DNA from: Bacteroides fragilis NCTC 9343
GTDB lineage: Bacteria > Bacteroidota > Bacteroidia > Bacteroidales > Bacteroidaceae
Reading direction: 5' to 3'
Assembly: GCF_000025985.1 (NCBI RefSeq)
Contig: NC_003228.3
Coordinates: 1,550,001-1,614,000, forward strand
DNA: 64,000 bases
A model generated the notes under the pieces. The model ran no database searches. It was not told the DNA's origin and saw nothing but the letters and a program-made list of their open reading frames with translations. Shown here piece after piece: positions 28,518 to 36,355 of the stretch. Position numbers and translations under genes: made by a program. Each line of letters opens with the position of its first letter. Positions within the stretch are counted from its first letter, which is position 1.

Positions 28518-29786
28518 ATGAATAAAAAGCCGATAAGCCCTGTATGTTGGGTGCCTACTGTTTACTTTGCTATGGGATTGCCGTTTGTGGCCCTTTCGAT
28601 GGTTTCTGTCCTTATGTTTTCCGATATGGAAGTGTCGAATGCACAGATTGCTTTCTGGACTTCTCTTATTATGCTTCCCTGGACATTGAAGCCTTTATGG
28701 AGTCCGTTTCTGGAAATGTTTAAAACGAAAAAATACTTTGTTGTCGCTACGGAAATCATTACCGGACTGGCATTTGCATTGGTAGCACTTTCGCTGCCGC
28801 TGCCCGACTTTTTTCGTTATGCCATCGCTCTGATGGGGATCATTGCTCTCAGTGGTGCGACTCATGACATTGCGGGTGACGGAGTATACCTGACTGAACT
28901 GACTGCTACCCAGCAAGCCAAGTATATCGGTTGGCAGGGAGCTTTTTATAATCTGGCCAAGATACTTGCCAACGGAGGCTTGGTTTGGCTGGCAGGTATG
29001 CTGAAGGATGAATTTGGAGTGGTACATGCCTGGATGATTGTCATGTTGATGTGTGCGGGTATTATGATTCTGATCGGTCTTTACCACATCCGGATTTTGC
29101 CTTCGGGAGGAGGCGCTTCCGGTGAAGTGAATACGATGAGTGACGCATTGAATATGCTTTGGGAAGTCATCCGCTCTTTTTTCCAAAAAAAACATATTGC
29201 TTTCTACATTGTCTTTATCATTTTGTACCGGTTTGCCGAAGGATATGCCATCAAGATTGTACCGTTGTTCCTGAAAGCGTCGGTTGCGGATGGTGGATTG
29301 GGACTCAGCACTCAGGATATCGGACTGGTATATGGTACGTTCGGAGCGGGAGCTTTTATTCTCGGTTCGCTTTTGGCCGGTTATTACATTTCGGCTTTCG
29401 GACTTCGGAAGACTTTGTTTTCTTTATGTTGCGCTTTTAATATTCCGTTCTTGGTATATTTCCTGTTAGCCCTTTACCAGCCTTCCGATCTATGGATTAT
29501 TGGTATGGCCATTGTGTCTGAATACTTGGGTTACGGGTTTGGTTTTGTCGGATTGATGCTCTTTATGATGCAGCAAGTGGCTCCCGGCAAACATCAGATG
29601 GCACATTATGCTTTTGCTACCGGTATTATGAATCTGGGGGTGATGCTTCCCGGAATGATGAGCGGATACCTGAGCGATTGGCTGGGTTATCGCGATTTCT
29701 TTATCTGGGTACTTATCGCTACCATACCGGCTTTTATCGTGACTTGGCTGGTACCTTTCACATATCCGGACGGAAAGAAGAAATAA
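28518..29786 (+). CDS. MFS transporter, putative Man-GlcNAc permease
   Basis: This 422-residue inner-membrane protein has about 12 transmembrane helices and the loop motif SGATHDIAGDGVYL of MFS sugar/muropeptide permeases related to AmpG. The GH130 phosphorylase gene follows 54 nt downstream. In B. thetaiotaomicron and other gut Bacteroides, GH130 mannosyl-GlcNAc phosphorylases act in the cytoplasm and are paired with an MFS permease for the disaccharide. I infer that this protein imports beta-1,4-mannosyl-GlcNAc produced by N-glycan breakdown. The family is clear; the substrate is inference. Confidence 0.85.
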   Translation: MNKKPISPVCWVPTVYFAMGLPFVALSMVSVLMFSDMEVSNAQIAFWTSLIMLPWTLKPLWSPFLEMFKTKKYFVVATEIITGLAFALVALSLPLPDFFRYAIALMGIIALSGATHDIAGDGVYLTELTATQQAKYIGWQGAFYNLAKILANGGLVWLAGMLKDEFGVVHAWMIVMLMCAGIMILIGLYHIRILPSGGGASGEVNTMSDALNMLWEVIRSFFQKKHIAFYIVFIILYRFAEGYAIKIVPLFLKASVADGGLGLSTQDIGLVYGTFGAGAFILGSLLAGYYISAFGLRKTLFSLCCAFNIPFLVYFLLALYQPSDLWIIGMAIVSEYLGYGFGFVGLMLFMMQQVAPGKHQMAHYAFATGIMNLGVMLPGMMSGYLSDWLGYRDFFIWVLIATIPAFIVTWLVPFTYPDGKKK

Positions 29787-29840
29787 AAAGAGATTTTCAA
29801 TATAAACAAGATATATACATAATATTAATTTAATCGAATC

Positions 29841-30839
29841 ATGGAAGAAATTAAAATTGCAGGTGCTGCTTTGCCGGCTATGCCTTGGGAAGAACGTCCG
29901 GCAGGATGTAAAGATGTAGTGTGGCGTTGTTCGGCCAATCCGATTATTCCGCGCGACTTGCTCCCTACTTCAAACAGTATATTCAACAGTGCCGTAGTTC
30001 CGTTTAAGGATGGCTATGCAGGGGTGTTCCGTTGTGATGATACTAATCGTCGCATGCGTTTGCATGTGGGATTCAGCAAGGATGCTGTTCATTGGGATAT
30101 CAACGAAGAACCGTTAAAGTTTCAATGTGATGACGCTGAGGTTGGAACCTGGGTCTATGGATATGACCCACGGGTTTGCTTTATCGAAGACCGCTACTAT
30201 GTGACCTGGTGTAATGGCTATCATGGTCCTACTATCGGTGTGGCCTACACCTATGATTTTGTTACTTTTCACCAGTTGGAGAATGCCTTTATTCCTTTCA
30301 ATCGGAATGGAGTCTTGTTCCCTCGTAAGATAAACGGTCGTTTTGCGATGTTGAGTCGCCCGAGTGATAATGGGCATACTCCTTTTGGAGATATTTTCTA
30401 TAGCGAGTCTCCCGATATGGAGTTTTGGGGACGTCATCGTCATGTTATGTCGCCGGCTCCGTTCGAAGACAGTGCCTGGCAGTGTACCAAGATCGGTGCA
30501 GGGCCTATCCCGATTGAAACCTCGGAAGGCTGGTTACTGATCTATCATGGTGTATTGGCTTCCTGCAACGGTTTTGTGTATAGTTTTGGTTCGGCACTGC
30601 TTGACATCGATCAGCCCTGGAAAGTAAAATTCCGTTCGGGGCCTTATCTGATTTCACCTCAGAAGGATTACGAATGTATGGGTGATGTGCCTAATGTCTG
30701 TTTCCCATGCGCGGCGCTTCATGATTCGGAGACCGGACGGATTGCCATCTATTATGGGTGTGCGGATACAGTGACCGGGCTCGCATTCGGATACATTCCG
30801 GAGATTATTGAATTTACCAAACGTACAAGTATCATCTGA
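29841..30839 (+). CDS. GH130 beta-1,4-mannosyl-N-acetylglucosamine phosphorylase
   Basis: This 332-residue cytoplasmic protein has a five-bladed beta-propeller of family GH130. Characteristic segments are [10 protein letters not shown] near the N-terminus, the catalytic-Asp motif WVYGYDPRV, and the phosphate-site region [14 protein letters not shown] followed by WLLIYHGV. This set fits subfamily 2, whose members phosphorolyse Man-beta-1,4-GlcNAc to mannose 1-phosphate and GlcNAc, saving ATP during N-glycan use. Its neighbours (MFS permease and an N-glycan-type SusCD/GH18 operon) support this role. A strong terminator follows the stop codon within 15 nt. Confidence 0.88.
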   Translation: MEEIKIAGAALPAMPWEERPAGCKDVVWRCSANPIIPRDLLPTSNSIFNSAVVPFKDGYAGVFRCDDTNRRMRLHVGFSKDAVHWDINEEPLKFQCDDAEVGTWVYGYDPRVCFIEDRYYVTWCNGYHGPTIGVAYTYDFVTFHQLENAFIPFNRNGVLFPRKINGRFAMLSRPSDNGHTPFGDIFYSESPDMEFWGRHRHVMSPAPFEDSAWQCTKIGAGPIPIETSEGWLLIYHGVLASCNGFVYSFGSALLDIDQPWKVKFRSGPYLISPQKDYECMGDVPNVCFPCAALHDSETGRIAIYYGCADTVTGLAFGYIPEIIEFTKRTSII

Positions 30840-30853
30840 ATCGAATAAAACAG

Positions 30854-30895
30854 AAAGGGTGTAGCTATCCCGCCGGGATGGCTACACCCTTTTGC
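30854..30895 (+). terminator. Terminator of the MFS-GH130 operon, built from the first unit of a tandem repeat
   Basis: An 18-bp stem (30854-30871 with 30875-30892, one T-G wobble) closes a 3-nt GCC loop and ends in TTT. The right arm is also the first copy of the 22-bp repeat that follows. Confidence 0.85.
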
Positions 30896-30941
30896 TTGTA
30901 TGGCTACACCTTTTCGGTCAGATGGCTACACCCTTTCGGCT
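30878..30941. repeat. 22-bp tandem repeat with ATGGCTACACC core, three copies
   Basis: Copies begin at 30878, 30900 and 30922, exactly 22 bp apart. The core is ATGGCTACACCYTTT; the bases between cores vary. The last copy reaches the dps stop codon (30943-30945), so the array fills the whole space between the convergent genes. Confidence 0.85.
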
Positions 30942-30942
30942 G

Positions 30943-31416
30943 TTATCCGTTGTATGCAGTCAGCATCCAAACCATCTTTTCCTGTTCTTTCAGGTAGTCG
31001 CTCATCATGGCCACTGTTACTTCGTCGTTGTGTGAAGAGGCGAGAGACAGGATTTTACGTTCTTCCGCAATCAGATGCCCGTAAGTTTCGAGAATATGAT
31101 TCAGAGCGTCGTCGGCCTTATTCACTCCGTCCACTTCCTTGATCTGCGCCATCTTCAGATAGTCACTGTATTTATTGGCGGGAGTTCCTCCCAGCATCAG
31201 TATACGTTCGGCTATTTCGTCCACCTTTTCGGCGGCTCCATTATATAAATCTTCAAACTTGCTGTGCAGTACGAAGAAACCGTGTCCTTTGATGTTCCAG
31301 TGAAATCCTCTCAGGTTTGCATAATGAATCTGAAAATCGGCAAGCAGTTGCTGTAATGACAGTACGATGGTGTTAGCTCCTTTTTCTTCCAAATGTGTAT
31401 AATTTAAAGTCTTCAT
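30943..31416 (-). CDS. dps: Dps-family ferritin-like DNA-protection protein
   Basis: This 157-residue Dps protein oxidises and stores iron with peroxide and protects DNA during oxidative stress and starvation. The ferroxidase region is recognisable: LLADFQIHYANLRGFHWNIKG with the conserved His residues, then FEDLYNGAAEKVDEIAERI with the acidic ligands at the subunit interface. The length is normal for the family. It is divergent from oxyR, and dps is a known OxyR target in B. fragilis. A perfect primary promoter lies in the shared intergenic region. Its 3' end abuts the tandem repeat array. Confidence 0.93.
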   Translation of the reverse strand: MKTLNYTHLEEKGANTIVLSLQQLLADFQIHYANLRGFHWNIKGHGFFVLHSKFEDLYNGAAEKVDEIAERILMLGGTPANKYSDYLKMAQIKEVDGVNKADDALNHILETYGHLIAEERKILSLASSHNDEVTVAMMSDYLKEQEKMVWMLTAYNG

Positions 31417-31468
31417 AATGATATTGTTTTTTTTGAGTTAATACTATATTTCTTCTTTTTATCTGGAA

Positions 31469-31500
31469 CAAAGATACGGCACAAAATGATTCGTGTCAAA
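31469..31500 (-). promoter_or_regulatory. dps promoter
   Basis: Read on the minus strand: TTTG (31497-31500), a 20-bp spacer, then TATCTTTG (31469-31476). Both boxes match the consensus exactly. The leader is about 45 nt. OxyR is expected to bind near here; I cannot define its site. Confidence 0.8.
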
Positions 31501-31511
31501 CTGAAAATTTC

Positions 31512-31519
31512 TATCTTTG
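31512..31519 (+). promoter_or_regulatory. -7 box of oxyR
   Basis: TATCTTTG on the + strand, 39 bp upstream of the oxyR ATG. No TTTG is present at the -33 position. It lies 12 bp from the -33 box of dps, so the two divergent promoters are interlocked and one bound OxyR could affect both. Confidence 0.55.
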
Positions 31520-31557
31520 CATTGATAGATTCTATATCTTTAATAAATCAGAGAACG

Positions 31558-32484
31558 ATGACTATACAACAATTGGAATATATTCTGGCTGTGGACCAGT
31601 TCCGGCATTTTGCTAAAGCTGCCGAGTATTGCCGGGTGACGCAACCTACTTTGAGTGCAATGATCCAAAAGCTGGAAGACGAATTGGGGGTGAAACTGTT
31701 CGACCGTAGCATGACACCGGTTTGCCCTACTGCCATTGGTAAGAAAGTGCTGGAACAGGCCCGTAAGATTCTTTCGGAAGTTATCTGTGTCAAGGAGATC
31801 ATTAGCGAAGAACAGCACTCCCTGTCGGGTACATTCCGATTGGCAGTGTTACCGACGATTGCACCTTATCTTCTGCCCCGTTTCTTTCCGCAACTGATGG
31901 AGAAATACCCGGATCTTGATATACGGGTGATGGAGATGAAGACGCCCGACATTCGCAAGGCTCTGCTGACCGGTGAAGCGGATGCTGCTATCATTGCCAG
32001 CATGCTGGATGATGCCGCATTAACGGAAGAGACCTTATTCTACGAGCAATTCCTGGGCTATGTCTCAAAGAAGGAACCGTTGTTCAAGCACGATGTGATT
32101 CGTACGTCCGATGTGACAGGGGAACGGCTTTGGCTTCTTGACGAAGGGCATTGCTTCCGCGATCAGTTGGTTCGTTTTTGTCAGATGGAAGCGGTTAAGA
32201 TCAGCCAAATGGCGTATCGGCTGGGTAGTATGGAAACCTTTATGCATATGGTGGAGAGTGGTAAGGGGATTACGTTTATTCCTGAACTGGCAGTGATGCA
32301 ATTGAGCGAAGAGCAGAAAGAACTGGTCCGTCCGTTTGCTATCCCGCGGCCTACCCGTCAGATTGTCCTGGTGACCCGGAAAGACTTCATCCGCACCAGT
32401 CTGCTGCAGGTTTTGAAAGAGGAGATTCAGGCGGCGGTTCCCAAGGAGATGCTTACCCTGCAGGCCGTTCAGTGTCTGGTATAA
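31558..32484 (+). CDS. oxyR: Peroxide-sensing LysR-type regulator OxyR
   Basis: This is a 308-residue LysR-type regulator. The N-terminal winged helix-turn-helix is MTIQQLEYILAVDQFRHF with AKAAEYCRVTQPTLSAMI, followed by the substrate-binding-type domain. The redox cysteines are present at Cys199 and Cys208 (GHC...RFC), the same residue numbers and spacing as in E. coli OxyR, so it should sense hydrogen peroxide by disulfide formation. I chose the ATG at 31558; an upstream frame from 31486 would run through the promoter. It is divergent from dps and followed by a terminator. Confidence 0.94.
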   Translation: MTIQQLEYILAVDQFRHFAKAAEYCRVTQPTLSAMIQKLEDELGVKLFDRSMTPVCPTAIGKKVLEQARKILSEVICVKEIISEEQHSLSGTFRLAVLPTIAPYLLPRFFPQLMEKYPDLDIRVMEMKTPDIRKALLTGEADAAIIASMLDDAALTEETLFYEQFLGYVSKKEPLFKHDVIRTSDVTGERLWLLDEGHCFRDQLVRFCQMEAVKISQMAYRLGSMETFMHMVESGKGITFIPELAVMQLSEEQKELVRPFAIPRPTRQIVLVTRKDFIRTSLLQVLKEEIQAAVPKEMLTLQAVQCLV

Positions 32485-32495
32485 TACAAAAACGA

Positions 32496-32540
32496 CGGCG
32501 ATATTTTTCACAAACATCGCCGCCTTATTTCTTTTATGTA
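32496..32540 (+). terminator. Terminator of oxyR
   Basis: CGGCGAT (32496-32502) pairs with ATCGCCG (32516-32522) and the stem is followed by a T-rich stretch (TTATTTCTTTTAT). Confidence 0.7.
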
Positions 32541-32589
32541 TCAGAATTATTACTCGTTTTGCCTGATTGTGTAGGTGTTTCTTGTTGTT

Positions 32590-33342
32590 TTATTGAGAAT
32601 GAAATGATTTTATTTTTAAGTTTTTGTCTTCGTTGATATCTATTGTGACATACTGTATATTGTCATAAATGGTGTTCACACGGAGTTTTATTCCTTTGGC
32701 TGTCGCCAATTGCTCGGCTATACTATCCAGCTTGAAAGAAACAAGGCTCGAACCCAATTGATTGGGGGAGTCATTAAAGGCATTATGCCGGAACTCCAGA
32801 TAGATATATCCGTCATCTTTTATGGGACCTGTTATTTCGTTTTGTACCAAGTTCAGCATGTGTTTTTTATTTTCATTCATGCTGCCCAGATATTGATATT
32901 CGATGGTCAGATAATCTTTCGTAAGTGCATGCGCTGTGACGTTGATACGGTCGTCTCCAATGCTGTCTGCTGTAGCTTCCGTCAGTGGAATGATCTCTTT
33001 CGTCAATATATCTTCTATCGTGAATATTTTACCGTTCTCATATCCGGGCTTCTCTTTTCCCATCTGCAGATAGCCAACGAAGACTCTTTGACCTTCTGCA
33101 ACAGTGTATTTCCTGTTGCGTATATCGGCCGTATCTGCCGGAAGTACATTGTCTCCATTGTCCAACGCAATGAAAAAGTCCCTTGGAGTGTCCGCATTGG
33201 GAATCTTCATTGTGCCGATGGCTAATATTCCACCCGGAGGACAAGTGACCCACTCGTCGTTGTTGGCATCGTCCAGACATGACTGTAAAATGGGCAATAA
33301 CATCAGGATGACGGCAAAAGTTATTAAATTAAATTTCTTCAT
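32590..33342 (-). CDS. NigD-like lipoprotein
   Basis: This 250-residue lipoprotein has signal and lipobox PILQSCLDD. The segment WVTCPPGGILAIGTMK, a following OB-fold-like region and a C-terminal beta-sandwich fit the NigD family, named for a gene in a bacteriocin operon and widespread in Bacteroidales with unknown role. It stands alone: oxyR is convergent and the next gene is divergent. No -7 box of the primary type could be found just upstream on the minus strand. No enzymatic motif is visible. Confidence 0.75.
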   Translation of the reverse strand: MKKFNLITFAVILMLLPILQSCLDDANNDEWVTCPPGGILAIGTMKIPNADTPRDFFIALDNGDNVLPADTADIRNRKYTVAEGQRVFVGYLQMGKEKPGYENGKIFTIEDILTKEIIPLTEATADSIGDDRINVTAHALTKDYLTIEYQYLGSMNENKKHMLNLVQNEITGPIKDDGYIYLEFRHNAFNDSPNQLGSSLVSFKLDSIAEQLATAKGIKLRVNTIYDNIQYVTIDINEDKNLKIKSFHSQ

Positions 33343-33488
33343 AAGTTTCTTGTTGGTTTTATCCTATTTATCCATTGAGATTTATTCTTTATTGTATTGA
33401 GAAAATGCAGGAAGTGATGAAATATTGCATCCTAAAATGTTAAAGAAACAAAAGTGATAAAAGAGTTGTTCTCTCTGTGCAGTATTTC

Positions 33489-33496
33489 TATCTTTG
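33489..33496 (+). promoter_or_regulatory. -7 box for the second ECF sigma operon
   Basis: TATCTTTG is an exact -7 element with GTTG about 19 bp upstream as a -33. The leader to the ATG at 33531 is about 30 nt. Confidence 0.6.
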
Positions 33497-33530
33497 CTGC
33501 ATTTATGAAGGTAAACACGTGTTTAGGAGA

Positions 33531-34079
33531 ATGAATGAATTAGAGCTGTCGGAACGTTGCAGGCAGGGAGATAATCGTGCCCGCAAAGAACTTTATGAGC
33601 AATACGCAGGGCGCATGCTTGGTGTCTGTCTTCGTTATGCCGGAGACAGGGACATGGCACAAGACTTGGTACACGACGGTTTCCTGAAGATTTTCGACTC
33701 CTTCGACAAGTTTACCTGGCGGGGTGAAGGCTCTCTGAGAGCATGGATGGAGCGTGTAATGGTGAATACGGCTTTACAGTTCTTAAGAAAGAACGACGTG
33801 ATGAACCAGACCACGGCACTGGATGAAGTTCCCGAAACGTATGAAGAACCGGATGCTTCGGCTGTTGAAGCAATACCACAGAAAGTGCTGATGCAATTTA
33901 TTAATGAACTCCCCGCCGGATATCGTACCGTATTCAATTTATACACCTTTGAAGATAAGTCGCACAAGGAAATCGCACAGATGTTGGGGATTAATGAAAA
34001 ATCTTCTGCCTCACAGCTTTTTCGCGCAAAAAGTGTATTGGCAAAGAAAGTGAAAGAATGGTTGGTGACCAATGGTTGA
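33531..34079 (+). CDS. ECF-type RNA polymerase sigma factor (second copy)
   Basis: This 182-residue sigma-70 family protein has region 2 (LYEQYAGRMLGVCLRYAG, then DMAQDLVHDGFLKIF) and region 4 (LPAGYRTVFNLYTFEDKSH with the helix-turn-helix KEIAQMLGINEKSSASQLFR). The ATG at 33531 directly follows AGGAGA, and the earlier frame from 33477 adds no sigma residues. Its likely partner is the next gene, 51 nt downstream, which has an anti-sigma-like membrane arrangement. No SusC or SusD gene is next to it, so it is not a glycan-locus regulator of the usual kind. Confidence 0.9.
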   Translation: MNELELSERCRQGDNRARKELYEQYAGRMLGVCLRYAGDRDMAQDLVHDGFLKIFDSFDKFTWRGEGSLRAWMERVMVNTALQFLRKNDVMNQTTALDEVPETYEEPDASAVEAIPQKVLMQFINELPAGYRTVFNLYTFEDKSHKEIAQMLGINEKSSASQLFRAKSVLAKKVKEWLVTNG

Positions 34080-34130
34080 CATGTATTTACAGATACTGAG
34101 GTGAACCTTGGATTTCAAAAATGAAATAGA

Positions 34131-35393
34131 ATGATGAAAGAAGACGAAAAATGGATTAAAGCATTCAAGGATAAGCTCGAAGATTATTCGGAGCCGATGC
34201 CTGCTTCCGGTTGGGAACGACTGGAAAGGGAACTGATGCCTGTAACCGAAAAACGAATATATCCGTATCGCCGGTGGGCGGTTGCTGCGGCAGCTGTGGT
34301 ATTGGTGCTAACGACTGCTGTCAGTTTGTATTTTCTGAATAGTCCGGTAGCTGATGAAATCCGTTATGCAACGGCTCCTTCACTGGCTGTCAACCCGGAT
34401 GTATTGCCGGAACCTGCCTTGCCGGATGTACAGGTAGCTGTATCCGAACCAGTTAAGCCGGTAGGAACGACGAGTATTAACCCTGTTTCGGGCTATTTGG
34501 CAAAGAATACTGATCCGGTGATTGTTCCGGAGGTATCCTCCCTGGTAGAGAAGCGACCGGAGGCAGTGACGGAGGAAAAGAGATCTGAGCCGCAACAGGA
34601 AGCAATTGCTGCAATCGAGAAAAAAGAAAGTGCGACGGCGCAGCCTCCAAAGAGGAAAGAAGCGCGGCGACCGTCCGGTAAAGACAAGTATCAGTTGCCT
34701 ATCGGAGACTCTTCTGCTAAACGTGGTGGTAAATGGTCGATGGGAGTGGGTATCGGTAATGGAGGTGGACTTCCGACAAATGGTTCCGAAAATTTTGCGC
34801 CCCGTCCGATGACTAACAGGGTCGACTTGATGACGATCATGAATGGAGCTGTGAGTATTCCTGCCGATCAGGAAGTTATATTTGAAGAAGGAGTCCCTTA
34901 CCTGAAGTCCAATACAACTGCCGTGGTGGATTATGAACATCATCAGCCGGTTAGCTTCGGACTGTCTGTACGTAAGTCTCTTCCCAAAGGTTTCTCTGTA
35001 GAGACGGGATTGACTTATACGTTGTTGTCTTCTGACATCAAACGGCAGGGGGATACCAAGATGCAGAGTCAGAAATTGCATTATATAGGTATTCCTGTAC
35101 GTGGAAACTGGAATTTTCTGGAAAAGAAATATTTTACACTCTATGTATCTGCCGGAGGAATGGTTGAAAAGTGTGTTTATGGAAAGTTGGCGGATGATAA
35201 GGTGAATGTGAAGCCTTTGCAATTTTCTGTAGCCGGTGCCGTGGGAGCGCAATTCAATGCGACAGATCATGTCGGCCTATATGTGGAACCGGGAGTTTCG
35301 TATTTCTTTGATGATGGCTCCAAAGTACAAACCATCCGAAAAGAAAGGCCTTGTAACTTTAACTTGCAGGCAGGATTGCGATTCACTTATTAA
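34131..35393 (+). CDS. Anti-sigma-like membrane protein with a C-terminal outer-membrane beta-barrel-type domain
   Basis: This 420-residue protein has an unusual order of parts. Residues 1-45 are charged (EKWIKAFKDKLEDYSEPMPA) and cytoplasmic in style. One transmembrane helix spans about 47-67 (VAAAAVVLVLTTAVSLYFL). A low-complexity Pro/Glu/Lys-rich linker covers about 70-200. Residues about 210-420 look like a small outer-membrane beta-barrel (OMP_b-brl type: VSFGLSVRKSLPKGFSVETG, then LHYIGIPVRGNWNF and a C-terminal aromatic strand ending FTY). A protein anchored in the inner membrane that ends in a barrel could bridge both membranes. It follows an ECF sigma gene by 51 nt and is probably its anti-sigma factor. 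Domain calls are by pattern only. Confidence 0.7.
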   Translation: MMKEDEKWIKAFKDKLEDYSEPMPASGWERLERELMPVTEKRIYPYRRWAVAAAAVVLVLTTAVSLYFLNSPVADEIRYATAPSLAVNPDVLPEPALPDVQVAVSEPVKPVGTTSINPVSGYLAKNTDPVIVPEVSSLVEKRPEAVTEEKRSEPQQEAIAAIEKKESATAQPPKRKEARRPSGKDKYQLPIGDSSAKRGGKWSMGVGIGNGGGLPTNGSENFAPRPMTNRVDLMTIMNGAVSIPADQEVIFEEGVPYLKSNTTAVVDYEHHQPVSFGLSVRKSLPKGFSVETGLTYTLLSSDIKRQGDTKMQSQKLHYIGIPVRGNWNFLEKKYFTLYVSAGGMVEKCVYGKLADDKVNVKPLQFSVAGAVGAQFNATDHVGLYVEPGVSYFFDDGSKVQTIRKERPCNFNLQAGLRFTY

Positions 35394-35426
35394 AGTAGGA
35401 TGGCAAAAAATATGCCGGTTACATTA

Positions 35427-35482
35427 TCTCCCTGTTCTTGCCTTGTATTGTAATGAATTAAGGCAAGAACAGGGAGACTTTT
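35427..35482. terminator. Long hairpin between the beta-barrel gene and pflA
   Basis: An 18-bp perfect stem (35427-35444 with 35460-35477) with a 15-nt loop, followed by CTTTTA on the + strand. It terminates the sigma/anti-sigma operon and perhaps also pflA from the other side. Confidence 0.8.
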
Positions 35483-35570
35483 ATATCGTGACTTACAAAA
35501 TTATAAATAAGTGCAGTCGTCATAATTCACCGCAGAATGAACTTAATCTGTTGATTGCCAATGAATCTTT

Positions 35571-35602
35571 ATCTGTGTAAATTCGTGTAATCTGTGGCGA
35601 AT
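35571..35602 (+). repeat. CTGTG-type dispersed intergenic element, copy B
   Basis: The sequence reads ATCTGTG, then TTCGTGT, then ATCTGTGGCGAAT. It aligns with the element at 3975-4007 with a single-base gap. It lies in the space between two convergent genes, just downstream of pflA. Confidence 0.6.
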
Positions 35603-35625
35603 ACGAATTTCGACACTTATATAAG

Positions 35626-36351
35626 TCAATTTACTTGTACGGTCCGGAAGTATTGCCTGAATAGTTTTTCAGCCTTTTCTATCTGCTCCGGAGTATTCTC
35701 TTTCACTCCTTTCAGCATATATTCTTTGTTCATTGCTTCATATTTGTGAACACCCAAGGTGTGGTAAGGCAATATTTCTACACGCTGAATCATCTGGTAC
35801 GTTCCAAGATGCTCTCCCAGCTGCCGGATATCGTCTTCGAAGTCACTGTAGCCGGGCACTAATACGTATCGCAACCAGAATGGTTTATGATTGGTTTCAA
35901 GCCAGGCTGCGGTTTTCAGGGTCTGCTCGTTGCTTCTTCCGGTTAAAGACTGATGATGTTCCGGATTAAATTCTTTGATATCTAATAAAACCAGATCAGT
36001 CAATTCCAATAGTTCCTCTACATCATTGTTCCATAGCCCGCCATTGGTATCAAGGCAAATATGGATTCCTTTTTCCTTTAGTCTTTTAAAAAGTGGGATA
36101 AGCGATTTAGCTTGAAAAGTAGGCTCTCCGCCGGAAAAGGTGATACCTCCCTTTTTACCGAAGAAAGCTTTCTGACTGACGGCCATGCGAACTATTTCCT
36201 CAGGGTCGGTTGCTGTCCCTCCTTTGGCTTCAATTGTGTCCGGATTGGCACAATAGAGGCAACGGAAGTTACACCCTTGAAGGAAAACGACGAGCCGGAG
36301 ACCCGGCCCGTCGAATGTTCCCATTGACTCGTATGAGTGTACGTTTATCAT
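35626..36351 (-). CDS. pflA: Pyruvate formate-lyase activating enzyme
   Basis: PflA is a radical SAM enzyme that installs the glycyl radical on PflB under anaerobic conditions. The 241 residues carry the CxxxCxxC cluster motif (Cys27, Cys31, Cys34 in GCNFRCLYC), and the GGE motif in ITFSGGEPTFQ that contacts the SAM methionine. The N-terminal SYESMGTFDGPGLRLVVF is diagnostic of this family. It lies 4 nt downstream of pflB on the same strand, so the activase is co-transcribed with its substrate. Confidence 0.95.
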   Translation of the reverse strand: MINVHSYESMGTFDGPGLRLVVFLQGCNFRCLYCANPDTIEAKGGTATDPEEIVRMAVSQKAFFGKKGGITFSGGEPTFQAKSLIPLFKRLKEKGIHICLDTNGGLWNNDVEELLELTDLVLLDIKEFNPEHHQSLTGRSNEQTLKTAAWLETNHKPFWLRYVLVPGYSDFEDDIRQLGEHLGTYQMIQRVEILPYHTLGVHKYEAMNKEYMLKGVKENTPEQIEKAEKLFRQYFRTVQVN

Positions 36352-36355
36352 TCAA

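Noticed and set aside
34380..35270. 296-codon frame on the minus strand
   Set aside because: It is antisense to the barrel-fusion gene and rich in Arg/His/Ser with no domain; the + strand gene has better context.
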